This document shows, piece after piece, positions 21,235 through 32,280 of a DNA stretch of 64,000 nucleotides (the stretch's first letter is position 1; every line of letters begins with the position of its first letter). The DNA is from Amorphophallus konjac (taxonomy: Eukaryota; Streptophyta; Magnoliopsida; Alismatales; Araceae): contig JAHNEJ010000975.1 of the NCBI GenBank assembly GCA_022559845.1, positions 1 through 64,000 on the forward strand, given 5' to 3'. The translations under genes and the position numbers were made by a program. The notes beneath the pieces were generated by a model. It made no database searches, was not told the DNA's origin, and was given only the letters and a program-made list of their open reading frames with translations.

Positions 21235-21760
21235 CGCACCCCCTCTCTCTATCTCTCCTGTTTATATTTTTTTATTGTTTTTTATCTCTCCATTTCTCTC
21301 TCCTCTTCCCCTTGCGATCTCTCTCTCTCTCACACACTCTCTTTCCCCCTCTCTCTCTCTCTCGATCTCTCCCTCAGTTTTCTCTTATTTTTTACTTCCT
21401 CTTCTCCATCCCCCTGTCTTTCTCCCCTCTCTGCTTCTCTCTCCCCCTCACGTCTCTCTCTCCTCTCTTTTACTCCCTCTCTCTCTCCTCTCTCGATCTC
21501 TCCTCCCACTCTTCTTTTTTTTATTATTTTTTACCCCCTCTCTCTTACTCTCTCTCACGTTCCCCTCTCCCTCTTATTTTATCTCTACCTCTCTCTCCTT
21601 CTCACCAGATATCTCTCTCTCAACTCTTTCTTTTTATTATTATTTTTTTATCTCTCTCTTTTAGTCTTTCATTCTTTCTCTTTCTCCCTTCCTCTCTCGA
21701 TCTCTCACTCCCTCCATTTTCTTCCTCTCTCTCTTCTATATATATATATATTGTTATTAT
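20990..21760. repeat. CT-rich low-complexity tract with (CT)n
   Basis: About 770 bases of pyrimidine-rich plus strand, with a pure CT run at about 21168-21230 and shorter ones after it. It produces long Ser/Leu and Arg/Glu pseudo-ORFs on the two strands that are artefacts of composition. A short TA run is at about 21737. Confidence 0.9.
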
Positions 21761-22984
21761 CTTTTTGTTATTCTGTTTTATTATTATTCTCTTCTCAACT
21801 TTATATTTTCTTCCCCCCTAAAACTAAGATATAAAAAAATTCTTTTAAAAAAAGAGAGAGAAAAAATCCCTCTCTCTCTCTCCCTTTCTCCTTTTCAGGA
21901 CGGTATCGATACCCGGAAGGCCCTGTCGAGTTCCCGAACGTCGAAATATACGAGAGCATGTTACATCTCAGTGTACGTTCGTGCCATCCTCACCTCGGAG
22001 AAGCTTCCGCGAGCACGTCATCAGCCGCCCAATAAGTTTTCTCACCACGTCGTCTTATTTGCTTTTGTTTCGCTAGTTACATTGCATTACATGCATCATT
22101 ATCTGTCGTTCACACTGCATCCCTCTCCCTAAGAGGTCCCTTTACGTGTTCATTCATCATATTGTCTGTCCACCCTTTAATTCTAAAAGGGGTTTCAAAT
22201 ACCACCAACCAGGTGCGTATTCGTTTATGTTCTTTTTAATATTAGTTTCTAAAGAATTGGTACTACACCTCCGTCGTCCTCATTTAGTTGTTATTTTTCT
22301 TCGTTTGCTCTTTTTGCGAGGGATAACCAGCCCGGAAACCCGCTTCTTCAGTCGGCCGCAAGAGCAAGAGGAGCAACTCATGTGCCCCCAGTTCGGGGAT
22401 AAAAACGCACCATCCCTCCTACTTTTGAGGTACCTGACCATCACCTTCACCATTCTATTCTAGTTCTCTACTTTGTTGTTGTTATTTGTTGTTAAATCTC
22501 CATCTCCATCCTCCTTTACTTTTTGTTTAAAAATAAGTCTATCTTCTCTCTCTCTTGTTATTATCATATATCGTTAAATCTCCATCCCCGTTCTTTTCCA
22601 TTTTGTCTAAAATACGTCTCTCACTCTACCTATATTTTTCTTGGTATTTTTTCCTTATATCATATTATCTTATTCTATCATCTATCTCTCGGTTTCTTTC
22701 TTCATTTTCTCACATCTCTTTAAAAAGACATAAAAGTATAAAAAAATAATAAAAGCCACAAAACCCCAAAAAATATAATAACAAAAGATAAAATAAAACA
22801 AAAAGAATAATAAAATCAGGATAACCAAAGAAGGCCCTCTTCGTCGGCCGGCCGACGGAAGAGAAAGAGAGGACCCGCACTGCTCCCGCTTCGGCGGTGA
22901 ACGCGATCAGAACATTTCCTGTGGGGTTCTCAGCCCCTGGCGATCACACTTCTCTTCCCCTTCTTTTGTTATTTATTTTTCTGA

Positions 22985-23935
22985 CCAAACCCCGTTGGCG
23001 GAACCAGTTCCTCGCGGTGGTCTCATCTAACTGGTGCGGTGGGCTATCTCCCGTGACCGTTTTACTTCAGTAATTTAATTTCTGCATTCTAACACCCTAA
23101 CCGCTAACTGCTTAACTCTAACCCTCCCCTATCATCGCTTCAAAACCCCGCGGAGAGTGACATCTCGCGGCGGTTTATTTGATCCCATTCTTATTTGTTC
23201 TAACCTCGATCAAGGAACTCGTTCCTCGCGGTGGTTTAATTTCCTGTATATTCATTCCAACCCCGATCAAGGAACTCGTTCCTCGCGGTGGTTTAATTTC
23301 CTATATATTCATTCCAATCCCGATCAAGGAACTCGTTCCTCGTGGTGGTTTAATTTTCTGCACTTTCAAATCCAACCCCGATCAAGGAACTCGTTCCTCG
23401 CGGTGGTTTAATTTTCTGCATTCTTTTGTTCCGACCCCGATCAAGGAACCCGTTCCTCGTGGCGGTCTTATCAAACTGGTGCGGTGGGTCATCTCCCGCG
23501 ACCATTTTCATTCCAGTAATTTAATTTCTGCACGCTAACCTCCTAACCCCTAACCATTTAATTTTAGCATTCCCCATCATCGCTTTAAAACCCCGCGGAG
23601 AGTAACATCTCGCGGCGGTTTATTTGATCCCTTTTTCTTTTCTCGTTATATATATATATAGTTATTATAATAAAAAAAACCCCGCGGAGGGTAATACCTC
23701 GCGGTGGTCTTTTGTATATAGTTATACTTATTACTTATATCGCTGCAAAAATCCCGCAAAGGCCAATGTCTTGCGGTGGTATGTATATATAATATTTATT
23801 GTTTATATTACAGTAAAAATCCCGTAAGGCCAATGTCTTGTGGTGGTTTCTATATGTACATATATATTCATTACTATTGATACTACTATATTGATGTTAG
23901 AACCCCACAAAGACCAATGTCCTGTGGTGGTACGT
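22985..23935 (+). repeat. Array of short hairpin units in the 3' LTR
   Basis: Equivalent of 245-1205. The 57-bp repeat with core GGAAC-TC-GTTCC is at about 23205-23465. Stem units are near 23147, 23591, 23681, 23752, 23821 and 23903. Unit 23591 pairs GAGA with TCTC, unit 23681 pairs GAGG with CCTC, unit 23752 pairs AAG with CTT, and unit 23821 closes through G-T pairs. A single unpaired base after CCGC is kept in most units. Confidence 0.82.
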
Positions 23936-24323
23936 CTTTGTTCGTATTGTCCTTATAATTGTTCGGAGAACGATATACCGTTACAATTTCTAAGTCTACG
24001 TGTCTCTCCATTTCTGTTACATCGATTCTCAGACTTCTCGGTATATGAAAAATTGCTCGTGGAACGGTAGGCCACGCTTACCAGGAAAGGGTCAGTTTGC
24101 GCGAGAGGGCCTTCGGACCCCTATCTCCGCCACGTACCGGAGTCTGTTCCCCATCCCTCTCTTCCCTTTCTCTCTCCTTGATTAGGTCTCGTTATCCCCA
24201 TCTTCTAGGACAGACGAGGGTGGACGACCCCCACCGTCTACACCTCTCTGTCGATCACCCTTTCACCATTACTTTGCATCATTATTTTTCCCCCGAGGGT
24301 GACGACGACTCCTGCCGTCTACA

Positions 24324-24792
24324 AGTAGGAGTAGTTGTAGAGCCGAGGTTTTATCGGCCACCGGTTTGTTGTTCCTGCTGTTACTATTGTTCTTGCTGTT
24401 GTAACTTTCCTTCTGCCGTTGTTTCTCAGTTGGGGTTCCGCGGGATCCCTACTAGGCCAGTGACAGGAGGCTCACCCCTGCGTTTTAGGTGCGGCGGTTC
24501 TTCCTCGAGGTTCGAGGGCGTTGCGTGGAGGTTCTTAGTTGCCAGCTTGCCGGGCCGAGTGTTCACTTGGCATGTGGTACGTTTTACTGCTTTGGACTGT
24601 ACTTTCTATTGGACTGGACTCTGTTGTAGTTGTTCATTTATTTCTGTTAATTTTTGAATTATCCTGCCTTATTTCCTATTTCTTTGTACCTCCACACTCC
24701 TTTTTAGCCCTTCCGAGCCTCCCGCTCGTGGGCGGCGGTTCGAGTCTCAGGTTATCGGGCCTTCCCGGTAACCGGATCCTCGGGTCGTCATA
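24324..24792 (+). repeat. 5' LTR end fragment of the chromovirus derivative
   Basis: Aligns with 29535-30003 nearly base for base. The last bases are CGTCATA here and CGTCACA in the 3' LTR, so the terminal CA has mutated. Its left edge is the insertion point of the giant element. Confidence 0.9.
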
Positions 24793-24794
24793 GT

Positions 24795-24806
24795 TGGTAT
24801 CAGAGC
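24795..24806 (+). promoter_or_regulatory. Primer binding site (initiator tRNA-Met)
   Basis: TGGTATCAGAGC, complementary to the 3' end of plant initiator tRNA-Met, two bases after the LTR. It primes minus-strand cDNA synthesis. Confidence 0.95.
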
Positions 24807-26860
24807 GTGGTTGTGGACGTACATGGGAATTCGAGATATTACAGTGATCAGAGTCTGTAAGGTCCAGTACAGTCAGCAGCTGTCATAGGGTTTCGTGCAT
24901 GTTTTCCGCTTTGTTTCTCGCTTGAGAGCTTGAGTGCGCTGTATGGCGCGATGAGGGTGGTTGCTGTTCGCGGCTTTTGTGCCGGCGTGGGGTCTACGGA
25001 TCGAGGTCGAGGGCTTTCTCCCTTGGTTGGTGGCCCTGGTCGTGTTGCGTTGGGCAGAGGTTGCCGGCAGGGTGTGTTGCGGTGGTGCTGCGTTCGAGGA
25101 ATTTACAGCGAGGTCAGGTGGCTGGCGAGAACTATTCGTCGTTAAGTGGCCGTGAGCGTGCTCTGAGAGAGCTGTTATCGAGTTGGCCACTTCAGCATGA
25201 GGTTTACCCAGCCCCTGCGGTGTTAAGGTTGTGGTTTGAGGTGTTGGAGCGGGTGCTCTGGTCGAGAATTATGCTTTGGCGAGCAGAGGATCTTGTGTTG
25301 AGCTGCTGATTATTCTCCTTTGGTTGGAGAGAATTGTGTTGGGCTAAGGTTCGTCGTCTTGCATTATGTGTTAGGATTGGTTGTCCCTGTGTGTCATGAA
25401 GTCCGTGCGAGACGTGCTCATTGTCTTGGCATGGTGGTTGCCTGTGAGAAGCGTTGCCTGTTCCCTGATGCGTAAGGGTGTTGGCGTTGTTCCGGAAGGA
25501 TGAGTGCTGGCTGGGCGGTGTTTTTGAGATTTACGGTTGGTGTTGTGGTTCTCGAGGTGTGGAGGATCGGAGTCTGCGGGGTTGTAGATGGTTGTCGGGA
25601 TGGAGGATCCCGAGTTGGCGCTGTGGTGGCTGCGCGTGTGGATCAGAGTGCGTGGATCGTAGCATTGGTTGCTGCGCGTGGATTTCTGAGAACTGTAGAG
25701 CAGCGGAGGATTGGTTCATTGATAAGCGTCGTCTCCGATGGCGTGAGACATGTTGCCGTGCCGTTGCTTGAGATATTGTGGTTCATGGCACTAGCAGGTG
25801 GAGAGTTGGGGAAATATGCTAGAGAGGTCACCGCATGAGTACCTTATTTTTGCGTTGGAGGTTGCATTCGTAGATGAGATCGTGTTTTGGAGAAGTGTGT
25901 TGTGGATTGTAAGAGGGTGTGTGTCCCGTGGCTCTGTGATAAGGGCGGGAGTCGGGATTGGCAGGTGTCCATTTGGATTGATCGAGGGATTTGATGAGAC
26001 CAGATGGAAGAGCGACGCATGTGGGCGGAGGCCTTTTTCGTGAGATTGGCGTCGAAGAGTAGTCTCTGATGAGACGTTGGCGTGGGATATTGATCCTCAG
26101 TTTGCGACCAGCAAGGGAGGATTCCCCGTAAGTCTGAGTCGAGTGACGTGAAGACCGAGGGGAGATGGAGTCTTTGGGTCCCGCCGTGCTCCCTTGAAGG
26201 GTAGAGTTGGCGCAGGGATCCATCTGGATGTAGTGGTGGTCTGTGCGAAGAGTCAGCGGATGGCCTGTCATGAGTTGGATCGTACCTGCTAGGCCGGTGG
26301 AGGTTTCCCGTTGACGAATGTCTGGTGACCAGTGGATGGTCTTTCACAGACAGAAGATGCTGGTTGTAAGGGCTCGAGAATGGAGAGAGCGGCGTGCAAG
26401 CGAGGCCTTTTGGTGGCCATTTCTGAGGTGTAAGCTGGTGGAAGCTCAATGATTGGTTGCCCCTGGTGCGGGGTGTGAGATCGGTCAGCAGGTTGTGAAG
26501 CTGGCGTTTGATTGGTCCGCCGAGCATGGGCGTTGACCGGTGAATTAGTTTTCGTGGCGAGGATTGCGTTCCCTCGGTGAGCGAGAGGGTGGCAGCGATG
26601 CCGTGGATGTTTTTCATTGTGTCTGAGGTGATACCGGACTTGTGCCCTTGTGTTATGCCTGCTCTGGTGGCCGGTGTGTGCGCGGTGTGCGGAGCGTGGC
26701 ATTGTTCGTGATTATGGTCTGGCCGTATCCCTCACGATCGGTGCTTTTGCGTGAATCGAGGTTTTTCTATGCTGGGGCCCTGACAGCGTTGTCAGTTGGT
26801 GGAGGCGTTTTTCCCCTGTGACTTGGTGCTAGTCCTGAATTTCGAGGACGAAATTTCTTT
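24807..26860 (+). other. Interior of the chromovirus derivative without recognisable coding
   Basis: A GC- and TG-rich stretch of 2.05 kb. ORFs on both strands are at most 257 codons and none shows a gag, protease, RT, RNase H, integrase or chromodomain motif. Only the last bases (about 26835-26860) resemble the end of a chromovirus pol ORF. It may be a captured or rearranged sequence. Confidence 0.6.
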
Positions 26861-26873
26861 AAGGGGGGAGGGC
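26861..26873 (+). promoter_or_regulatory. Polypurine tract
   Basis: AAGGGGGGAGGGC directly before the 3' LTR start TGTAATGTCC. This is the expected plus-strand priming site. Confidence 0.85.
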
Positions 26874-27213
26874 TGTAATGTCCCGGATTTTTCGGATCCT
26901 TGTTCGTGGGTCTCGGATCTGGTTTCTCGGAGTGTCCGACTCCGTTGTGTCCAAAATATCGTTTCGGACATCTTTTGTGTTCGGATCAGCACGATCCGGA
27001 GTTGTTTCGGAGGCCCGGAAGCGTTCCGCGGCTTTTTCGCGTGTGTTTTCTGATTCCCGGTGTGTGTTTCGGTAATTCCTTCGGAACCTCGTTGCGGGTG
27101 AACCGGGCCGTTCACCAGGGCGCGAGTGGTACAGTTGCGATCGGTGCGTTCCGAGGATCGCGGAAACGTGATTTTCTATTTTTCGGTATTTTTGAGAATT
27201 TTCGGATTTTCTT

Positions 27214-27222
27214 ATATATATA
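27214..27222 (+). promoter_or_regulatory. LTR TATA box
   Basis: TATATATAA about 340 bases into the LTR, followed by a CT-rich leader. The equivalent box in the solo LTR is at 39122. Transcription from here would place the hairpin array in the RNA leader. Confidence 0.65.
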
Positions 27223-27754
27223 ACCCTTTTTTCTCTCCCCTCTCATTTCTCTCTTCTCTCCCTCTCTCTTCTCACGCTCTCTCCTCTCTCCCTCTCTCTC
27301 CGACGGCCGACGGGGTGGAGAGTGGGCGAGGCGGGGACGGCGCGGGCGAGGCACGGGCGAGGATGGATGAGGATCAAGGTGGTGGAGGCGTGGTGAAGCT
27401 TGACCGTGGGTTCGTGGAACGGCGAGGCTTGAACGGCGTTTTCTTCGTGGACCGGCATCCACGGAGCGTCGTTTCTTCGGTGGAGGTAGGGAGATGGACC
27501 CTCAACCCGCGTACTTCATTTCCCGCGAGTTTTGTAGGCCGTGGTGAGCCGAGCGGGCTAAACGGGGCGATTTGGGGAAAATACATGTTTTTGGGTGTGT
27601 GAGCCGGATCTCCCATTTTACGGTGTTTTTGGCCGTTCCAGGGGTTTAGATGCATGCCTAGGGGCTTGGGGATGGTTTCCCCTTTTGTTTCTCCTTCACC
27701 TGGGGGGTGGAAGGGGCGTGGAATGGGTTTTTCTATCGTTTCCGTCGTTTTCAG

Positions 27755-28018
27755 GCGCGTACTGAGAACGCGCTAGGCTCCAGTAGCGCGTTCTTGAGGG
27801 TCGCGCCGCCCCGATGGAACGCGTTCATCGGGGAAGATGAACAGTTTGACGGTTCCCGTCGCGCTATAGGGCCCTAGCACATTCAGGGTTGTCGCGCTAT
27901 AAGATCATAGCGCGACCTGGTCTGGTCGCGCTATGGACCTGTAGCGCGTTCATGTCGAATGCGCTATGGTCCTGTAGCGTGTTCTGTTTGAACGTGCTAT
28001 GGACCTATAGCGCGTTCT
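27755..28018 (+). repeat. Hairpin array of GCGCTA/TAGCGC type
   Basis: At least seven hairpins in 260 bases. At 27765-27794 the arms AGAACGCGCTA and TAGCGCGTTCT pair perfectly around 8 bases. At about 27815-27839 CCCCGATG pairs with CATCGGGG around an AACGCGTT core. Near 27890, GTCGCGCTAT pairs with ATAGCGCGAC. Three later units share the loop pattern TGG(A/T)CCT and close with G-T pairs where one arm has changed. Confidence 0.85.
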
Positions 28019-30003
28019 TGAGGTGACCAGCCGGGCTGCCCGGGGCGGGCGGTCTGCGGCTGATTGTGCTCCCCTTGGGCCGTGTGTGTCCCGGACACCC
28101 CGTGGAGTTCCGTGACCGTGTCTTGGGTGTTCGGAGGTTCCGTGTTACCTCGATTAGCGTGCCCATCGGTTTAAGGGTCCGGGTGATCTTCTAGCATTTC
28201 GATTGTGTTGTGTTGGTCTCCGGTCGATCCGGTTGTGACCCAGTGGTCGACCTTTGGCCTCGTGAGTGTCCCGGACACCCCGTGGGTTTTGTTACCGTGT
28301 TTAGGGGTGTCTGGAGGTACCGCGTTACCTCAATAAGCGTGCCCGTGGGCTTGGTGGGTCCGGGTGACCCCAGGTGTTCCGGGCTTCCGTGTTCTTGCTA
28401 GATCGAGCCACCGTGTATCGGTGTGAGTGCAATGAGGTTTCCCCGCAAGTCGTGGCTTCTCTGGAAGGTGGCTTCCGAGTGGGCCAAGCGTGTGGCCTTG
28501 GACGGTGAGTCCAGTCTCCTAGCCTGGGGCTAGAGGTTTCTTAAGTTCCCTCCTCGAGGGATGGGTCTCGGAGGTTGTGAACTGCCTCGTGAGTTATCGC
28601 ATTGTGATTTTGGACCTAAGGATTAGGCCAGATTGATGGCTCAGTGCTGTCGTGTGCAACGGTCTTGACCCCGAGTCTTGTGACTCAAAGGCCGTTGGGT
28701 TTCGTAGGTCTAGTGGACCATCTAGAGTCTGGTGGCGTCGTGCCACTTGTTACTACGTGTTACTCGCAATGGGTGCGTGCGTGGTTTTCTGTGTCCACGT
28801 TCTGTGACACGTCCACTAGTCGTAGCCTTCTTACGGCACGCGTGTGTTGACCCACCCGGGAGTGGTGGAGCGGCTGACCCGAGAGAGACGGTGAGTAGGC
28901 TAGTTACCGTAGGGCCCCCACGTACAGCCGAGTCCGGGCTTAGGGGGAATTACCAGCTAGAGGACAGGCCTAGGGCGTATGGTCTGAGTGTGCACACGAG
29001 GTTGGGGGCGTCGGACGGCGCCGGCAGGTGCGACCCCAACTAGTCCTTGTTCTGTGGTACTGGTTACTGAGTGTGTCTGAGTCTCCGCCTGGGGCGTTGT
29101 AGCTAGACACTTGTGACGCGGTGTAAGACGTCAGGGGACGCATCCGGTCGTTCTTCTAGTGGGTGGTGCTTCTGTCACGTGACGTTAGTCGTCGTGTACC
29201 GGGTTATGTTTCCGTCCGCGAGACGGGACTTCGTGAGTGGTTTCGGGAGTGTTCCTGGAGTCGAGGTTTGGGGTTTCCGGTGAGCGTCACCGAGGGCCTT
29301 TCCCAGACAGCGTTGTGTTCACGACGGTGAGGTCGTGACCGTGTTCCCTGACCGTGTGGTTTTGGCTCGGGCCCTTTTGGTAAGGGCAGGCCTCCGCTAC
29401 GGAGGTATCGTGGCGTTTTCCTAGTAGCGTGGCTAGGGTGGTTCGTGTCTGGTGGTCCCCGATCGTGGAATCGGGTGGTCGGGTGCGTGGCTTGGTTATC
29501 CCCCGACGGGAGACTAGGTCGTGTTTTCTGGTACAGTAGGAGTAGCTGTAGAGCCGAGATTTTACCGGCCACCCGTTTGATGTTCCTGCTGTTACTGTTG
29601 TTCTTGCTGTTGTAGCTTTCCTTCTGACGTTGTTTCTCAATTGGGGTTCCGCGGGATCCCTACTGGGCCAGTGACAGGAGGCTCACCCCTGCGTTTCAGG
29701 TGCGGCGGTTCTTCCTCGAGGTTCGAGGGCGTTGCGTGGAGATTCTTAGTTGTCAGCTTGCCGGGTCGAGTGTTCACTTGGCATGTGATACGTTTTACTG
29801 CTTTGGACTGTACTTTCTGTTGGACTGATCTCTGTTATAGTTGTTCATTTATTTCTGTTAATTGTTGAATTGTCCTGCCTTATTTCCTATTTCTTTGTAC
29901 CTCCACACTCCTTTTTAGCCCTTCCGAGCCTCCCGCTCGTGGGCGGCGGTTCGAGTCTCGGGTTATCGGGCCTTCCCGGTAACCGGATCCTCGAGTCGTC
30001 ACA

Positions 30004-30800
30004 GTGACCGTGACAGAGAGAGGGAGAGGGAGGGAGGGAGGGGGACAAGAGAGAGCAAAAGTCAACGAAGAGAGAGAGAGAGAGAGAGAGACAAATGAAA
30101 GTCTTCCGTGTGCACGGGAAGGACTTCAGATGAAAGTCATTCTCACACGGAGCGACTTTTATTTTAAAAATGAAAAAAAAAATGAACCTCTTGCACCCAC
30201 TCCCCCTCCGGCGGACCTGGCCCGCTTTCCCTACAGTCCCCTTCCCCCTCCGGCGGTCGCCCTCTTCCCTCCCCATTCGGTCCCCCTCCCCCATCTAGCG
30301 GACCCCCCTCCCGCCCCCCTTCACCTCAGGCGAGCAACCCCTCTTCCCCTCCCATCCCCCTCCGCCTCCCTCTCCGGTGGTTCCCCTCTTCCCTCCCCCA
30401 TTTGGCGGACCCCCTCCCCCTCCTGTCCCGCTTTGGTCCGGCGGACCCCCTCCCGTCTCCCTCCACCTCCGTTGAGCAACTCCCCTCCCCCTCCCGTCGC
30501 CCTCCACCTTCCCCTCTGCGGTCCCCCCTCCCACCCCCCTATGCCTCCACCTCCCCCTCTGGTCCCCCTCCCACTCCGACAGTCCCCCTTCACTCCCCCT
30601 CCAACAGACCCTCTCTCGTCCCCCTCCCGTCCCCCTCTGCCTTCCGACGAACAAACCTCTGGTGTCACCAACCCCTAGAGCTGGCGACCCCCTTCCCCCT
30701 CACATTCTTGGTGCCCACCCCCACCCGTGCTCACGTGCGAGCACGCGAGAGAGAGAGAGAGAGAGAAAGAAAGAGAGAGAGTAGGGGTTTTGGTCTTTTC
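30004..30800. repeat. Low-complexity flank: GA repeats and a C-rich tract
   Basis: GA-rich runs lie at 30015-30095 and 30746-30782. Between them, 30190-30660 is extremely C-rich (CCCCCTCC variants), so the minus strand has many G runs. Long Pro-rich and Gly-rich ORFs here are composition artefacts. GTGAC at 30004-30008 would be the target-site duplicate of the chromovirus derivative, but its left partner is outside the window. Confidence 0.75.
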
Positions 30801-32280
30801 CGTGTTCGGTTAACTATTTGATGAGTTATTTCACCGAATATTCTTTTTGTTGGACGGCAATAAATTACATGAATTTATTTATAAAATAATAAAAATTATA
30901 AAAAAATTTAAGATAATAGTTAGATTTGAGAGACTAATCGATAATTCATTAAATTTGTAATAATTAATATGTAAAAAATTATATTCGATAATGTTAGGGA
31001 TGCTAACCATCGCCATACTTTTTGTGAACTAAACCACATTCCTTACTTCGGTGAGTTAGTGCTGCCTTCTTTCCTCAGAGACTTGGTTTATTGCTGCCTG
31101 CTGTCTTGGTGGAGCTGGCTAGTTAATTTTTTAGTCTTTAATCTGCACAAAGGTTGGGAAAGGTGGCACGTGTAGATATGCATTCAGTTTTCTGTGTACG
31201 ATAAATTACAACTCAAGAGTCCACATCTGATCAAACTCTCGAGGCAAAACAATTAGCAAAGTAGAATATAGATATATCATTCATGACTATGGTTTTGGAT
31301 GACTAAACAAAGACTAAAGTTTCTAGATTAGTCCGCTGACCTCGCACTAATGCCTGTTGTTGACGGTTAAATATGCACATGTCCCGTGATGAGGAAATGT
31401 CGATGATGCAATAATCATAACCATCTTTATCGGCTTTATATGAATCATTGGCCTGGAATTCTTGCCTCTTGTTTGACCACCGGTCTTAAAAGGTAATGCC
31501 GGTTTGGCTTGGGGCATTTCTCTCAAATAGCAACCTCAACCCTAAAACCCTACCCGATAGTCGACTCTCCATTCTCCAATCTCGATCGCAGACGCAGTTG
31601 CCACTTGCCAGTCCGCAGTCGCAGCGTCGCCCTCGCACTCATCTCTCGCAGCCCGTAGGGCGCAGGCAGCCCCCAATTGCAGCCTGTAGGCAGTAGCACT
31701 CTCCCCTGTGCTCGTCGGCCGCCATCCACCTCCGGCTTCAAGCAAGCAACGATCGCTGCTCGCTAGCCCTCTCTGACTCTCCCCTCGTATATACCCTGTC
31801 CTCCTAGTCTGTCGGCATCCACCTCCTGACCTCCACGACTCCACATCCACAGATCTTCGAGGTTACAAGTAGCTCCCTTGCAACACAGATTCACAAAAAA
31901 GGGGTTGTATCTCTGAATTTTATTGATATTATTTGCATATTAGTTTCATATGAAATGATCGAGTATCATCAAGGGTAGATGCCTGATGGATATTGGCCAT
32001 TGGTTGGTTCTACCACATGATTTTCATATCAGATAATAGTTAAAATATTTACTGTCAATCACAAGAATTGATCTTTTAGTGAAGCCCTAGAAATCTCTCT
32101 CTCCATTTTGCTAGGTGATGGAACTCGTTCGTACTTACCATTTGTTAGGTCCAAGGATTTGATATCCATGTCAAAAGCATTGTCCCGTAGCCTCCCGTCC
32201 AGACTAGCATCTCATCATTTGATATCCATGCCTAACAATGATTTAAATTTTATCGAATCGAATTAAACTAGGTTGATTTG
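30801..32280. other. AT-rich intergenic sequence with a GC-richer block
   Basis: Mostly AT-rich with no gene. A GC-richer block at about 31490-31860 contains AACCCTAAAACCCTACCC and CT/CA-rich text reminiscent of a plant 5' UTR or first exon, with a short open frame from 31496. No following exon can be recognised, so I do not call a gene. Confidence 0.4.

Larger units (their letters stand above)
1..24323 (+). mobile_element. Giant Tat/Ogre-type Ty3-gypsy LTR retrotransposon (5' end cut by the window)
   Basis: Both LTRs are recognisable: the window opens inside the 5' LTR (ends 1595) and the complete 3' LTR runs 19669-24323. Between them, in sense order, are gag, protease plus G-patch, RT with a first RNase H, a second RNase H and integrase. 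A second RNase H between the first one and integrase, very long LTRs and a long 3' region with antisense PMD ORFs are known traits of the Tat clade. About 3.1 kb of 5' LTR is missing, so the whole element should be about 27.4 kb. It inserted in the 5' LTR of the element at 24324-30003: the base run AGTAG follows the 3' LTR and is present once at the empty equivalent site 29535-29539. The two LTRs differ by a few percent by eye. Stops and frameshifts indicate a non-autonomous copy. Confidence 0.93.
19669..24323 (+). repeat. 3' LTR of the giant element (4,655 bp, complete)
   Basis: Begins TGTAGACACGC and ends CTACA, followed by target-site AGTAG. Its start matches the solo LTR at 37543 over about 80 bases, and another shared block lies near 22100-22230 (solo copy 38430-38555). 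Contents in order: an AT-rich part, a TATA-like box at 20054, a long CT-rich tract, a unique part, then the hairpin array 22985-23935. It has no supported coding sequence. Confidence 0.93.
24324..30003 (+). mobile_element. Del/Tekay-like chromovirus derivative with non-coding interior
   Basis: Parts visible: the end of the 5' LTR (24324-24792), primer site (24795-24806), a 2.1-kb interior, polypurine tract (26861-26873) and full 3' LTR (26874-30003). The TGTAATGTCCCGGA start and the sequence TTCGAGGACGAAATTTC before the polypurine tract are typical of the Del/Tekay group. A full gag-pol of this group needs over 4 kb, so this is a deleted or LARD-like non-autonomous copy. The rest of its 5' LTR lies beyond the left window edge, displaced by the giant element. 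Confidence 0.82.
26874..30003 (+). repeat. 3' LTR of the chromovirus derivative (3,130 bp)
   Basis: Starts TGTAATGTCCCGG and ends CGTCACA. It has a TATA box at 27214, a hairpin array at 27755-28018 and a diverged direct duplication (about 28082-28200 and 28260-28380, period about 179) built on GTGTCCCGGACACCCCGTGG. A region at 28800-28900 is shared with the solo LTR at 40155-40245. The empty target site of the giant element is at 29535-29539. Confidence 0.9.

Noticed and set aside
20601..21239. 212-codon minus-strand Arg/Glu ORF
   Set aside because: The complement of the same CT-rich tract, pure GA-coded RE repeats.
20844..21821. 325-codon plus-strand ORF
   Set aside because: Ser/Leu/Pro repeats produced by the CT-rich tract of the 3' LTR; all frames are open there.
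25844..26617. 257-codon minus-strand ORF in the chromovirus interior
   Set aside because: No domain, Ser/His/Pro-rich composition and overlapping open frames; treated as chance.
30004..30678. 224-codon Pro-rich ORF
   Set aside because: Encoded by GA and C-rich low complexity; the opposite strand is open too.
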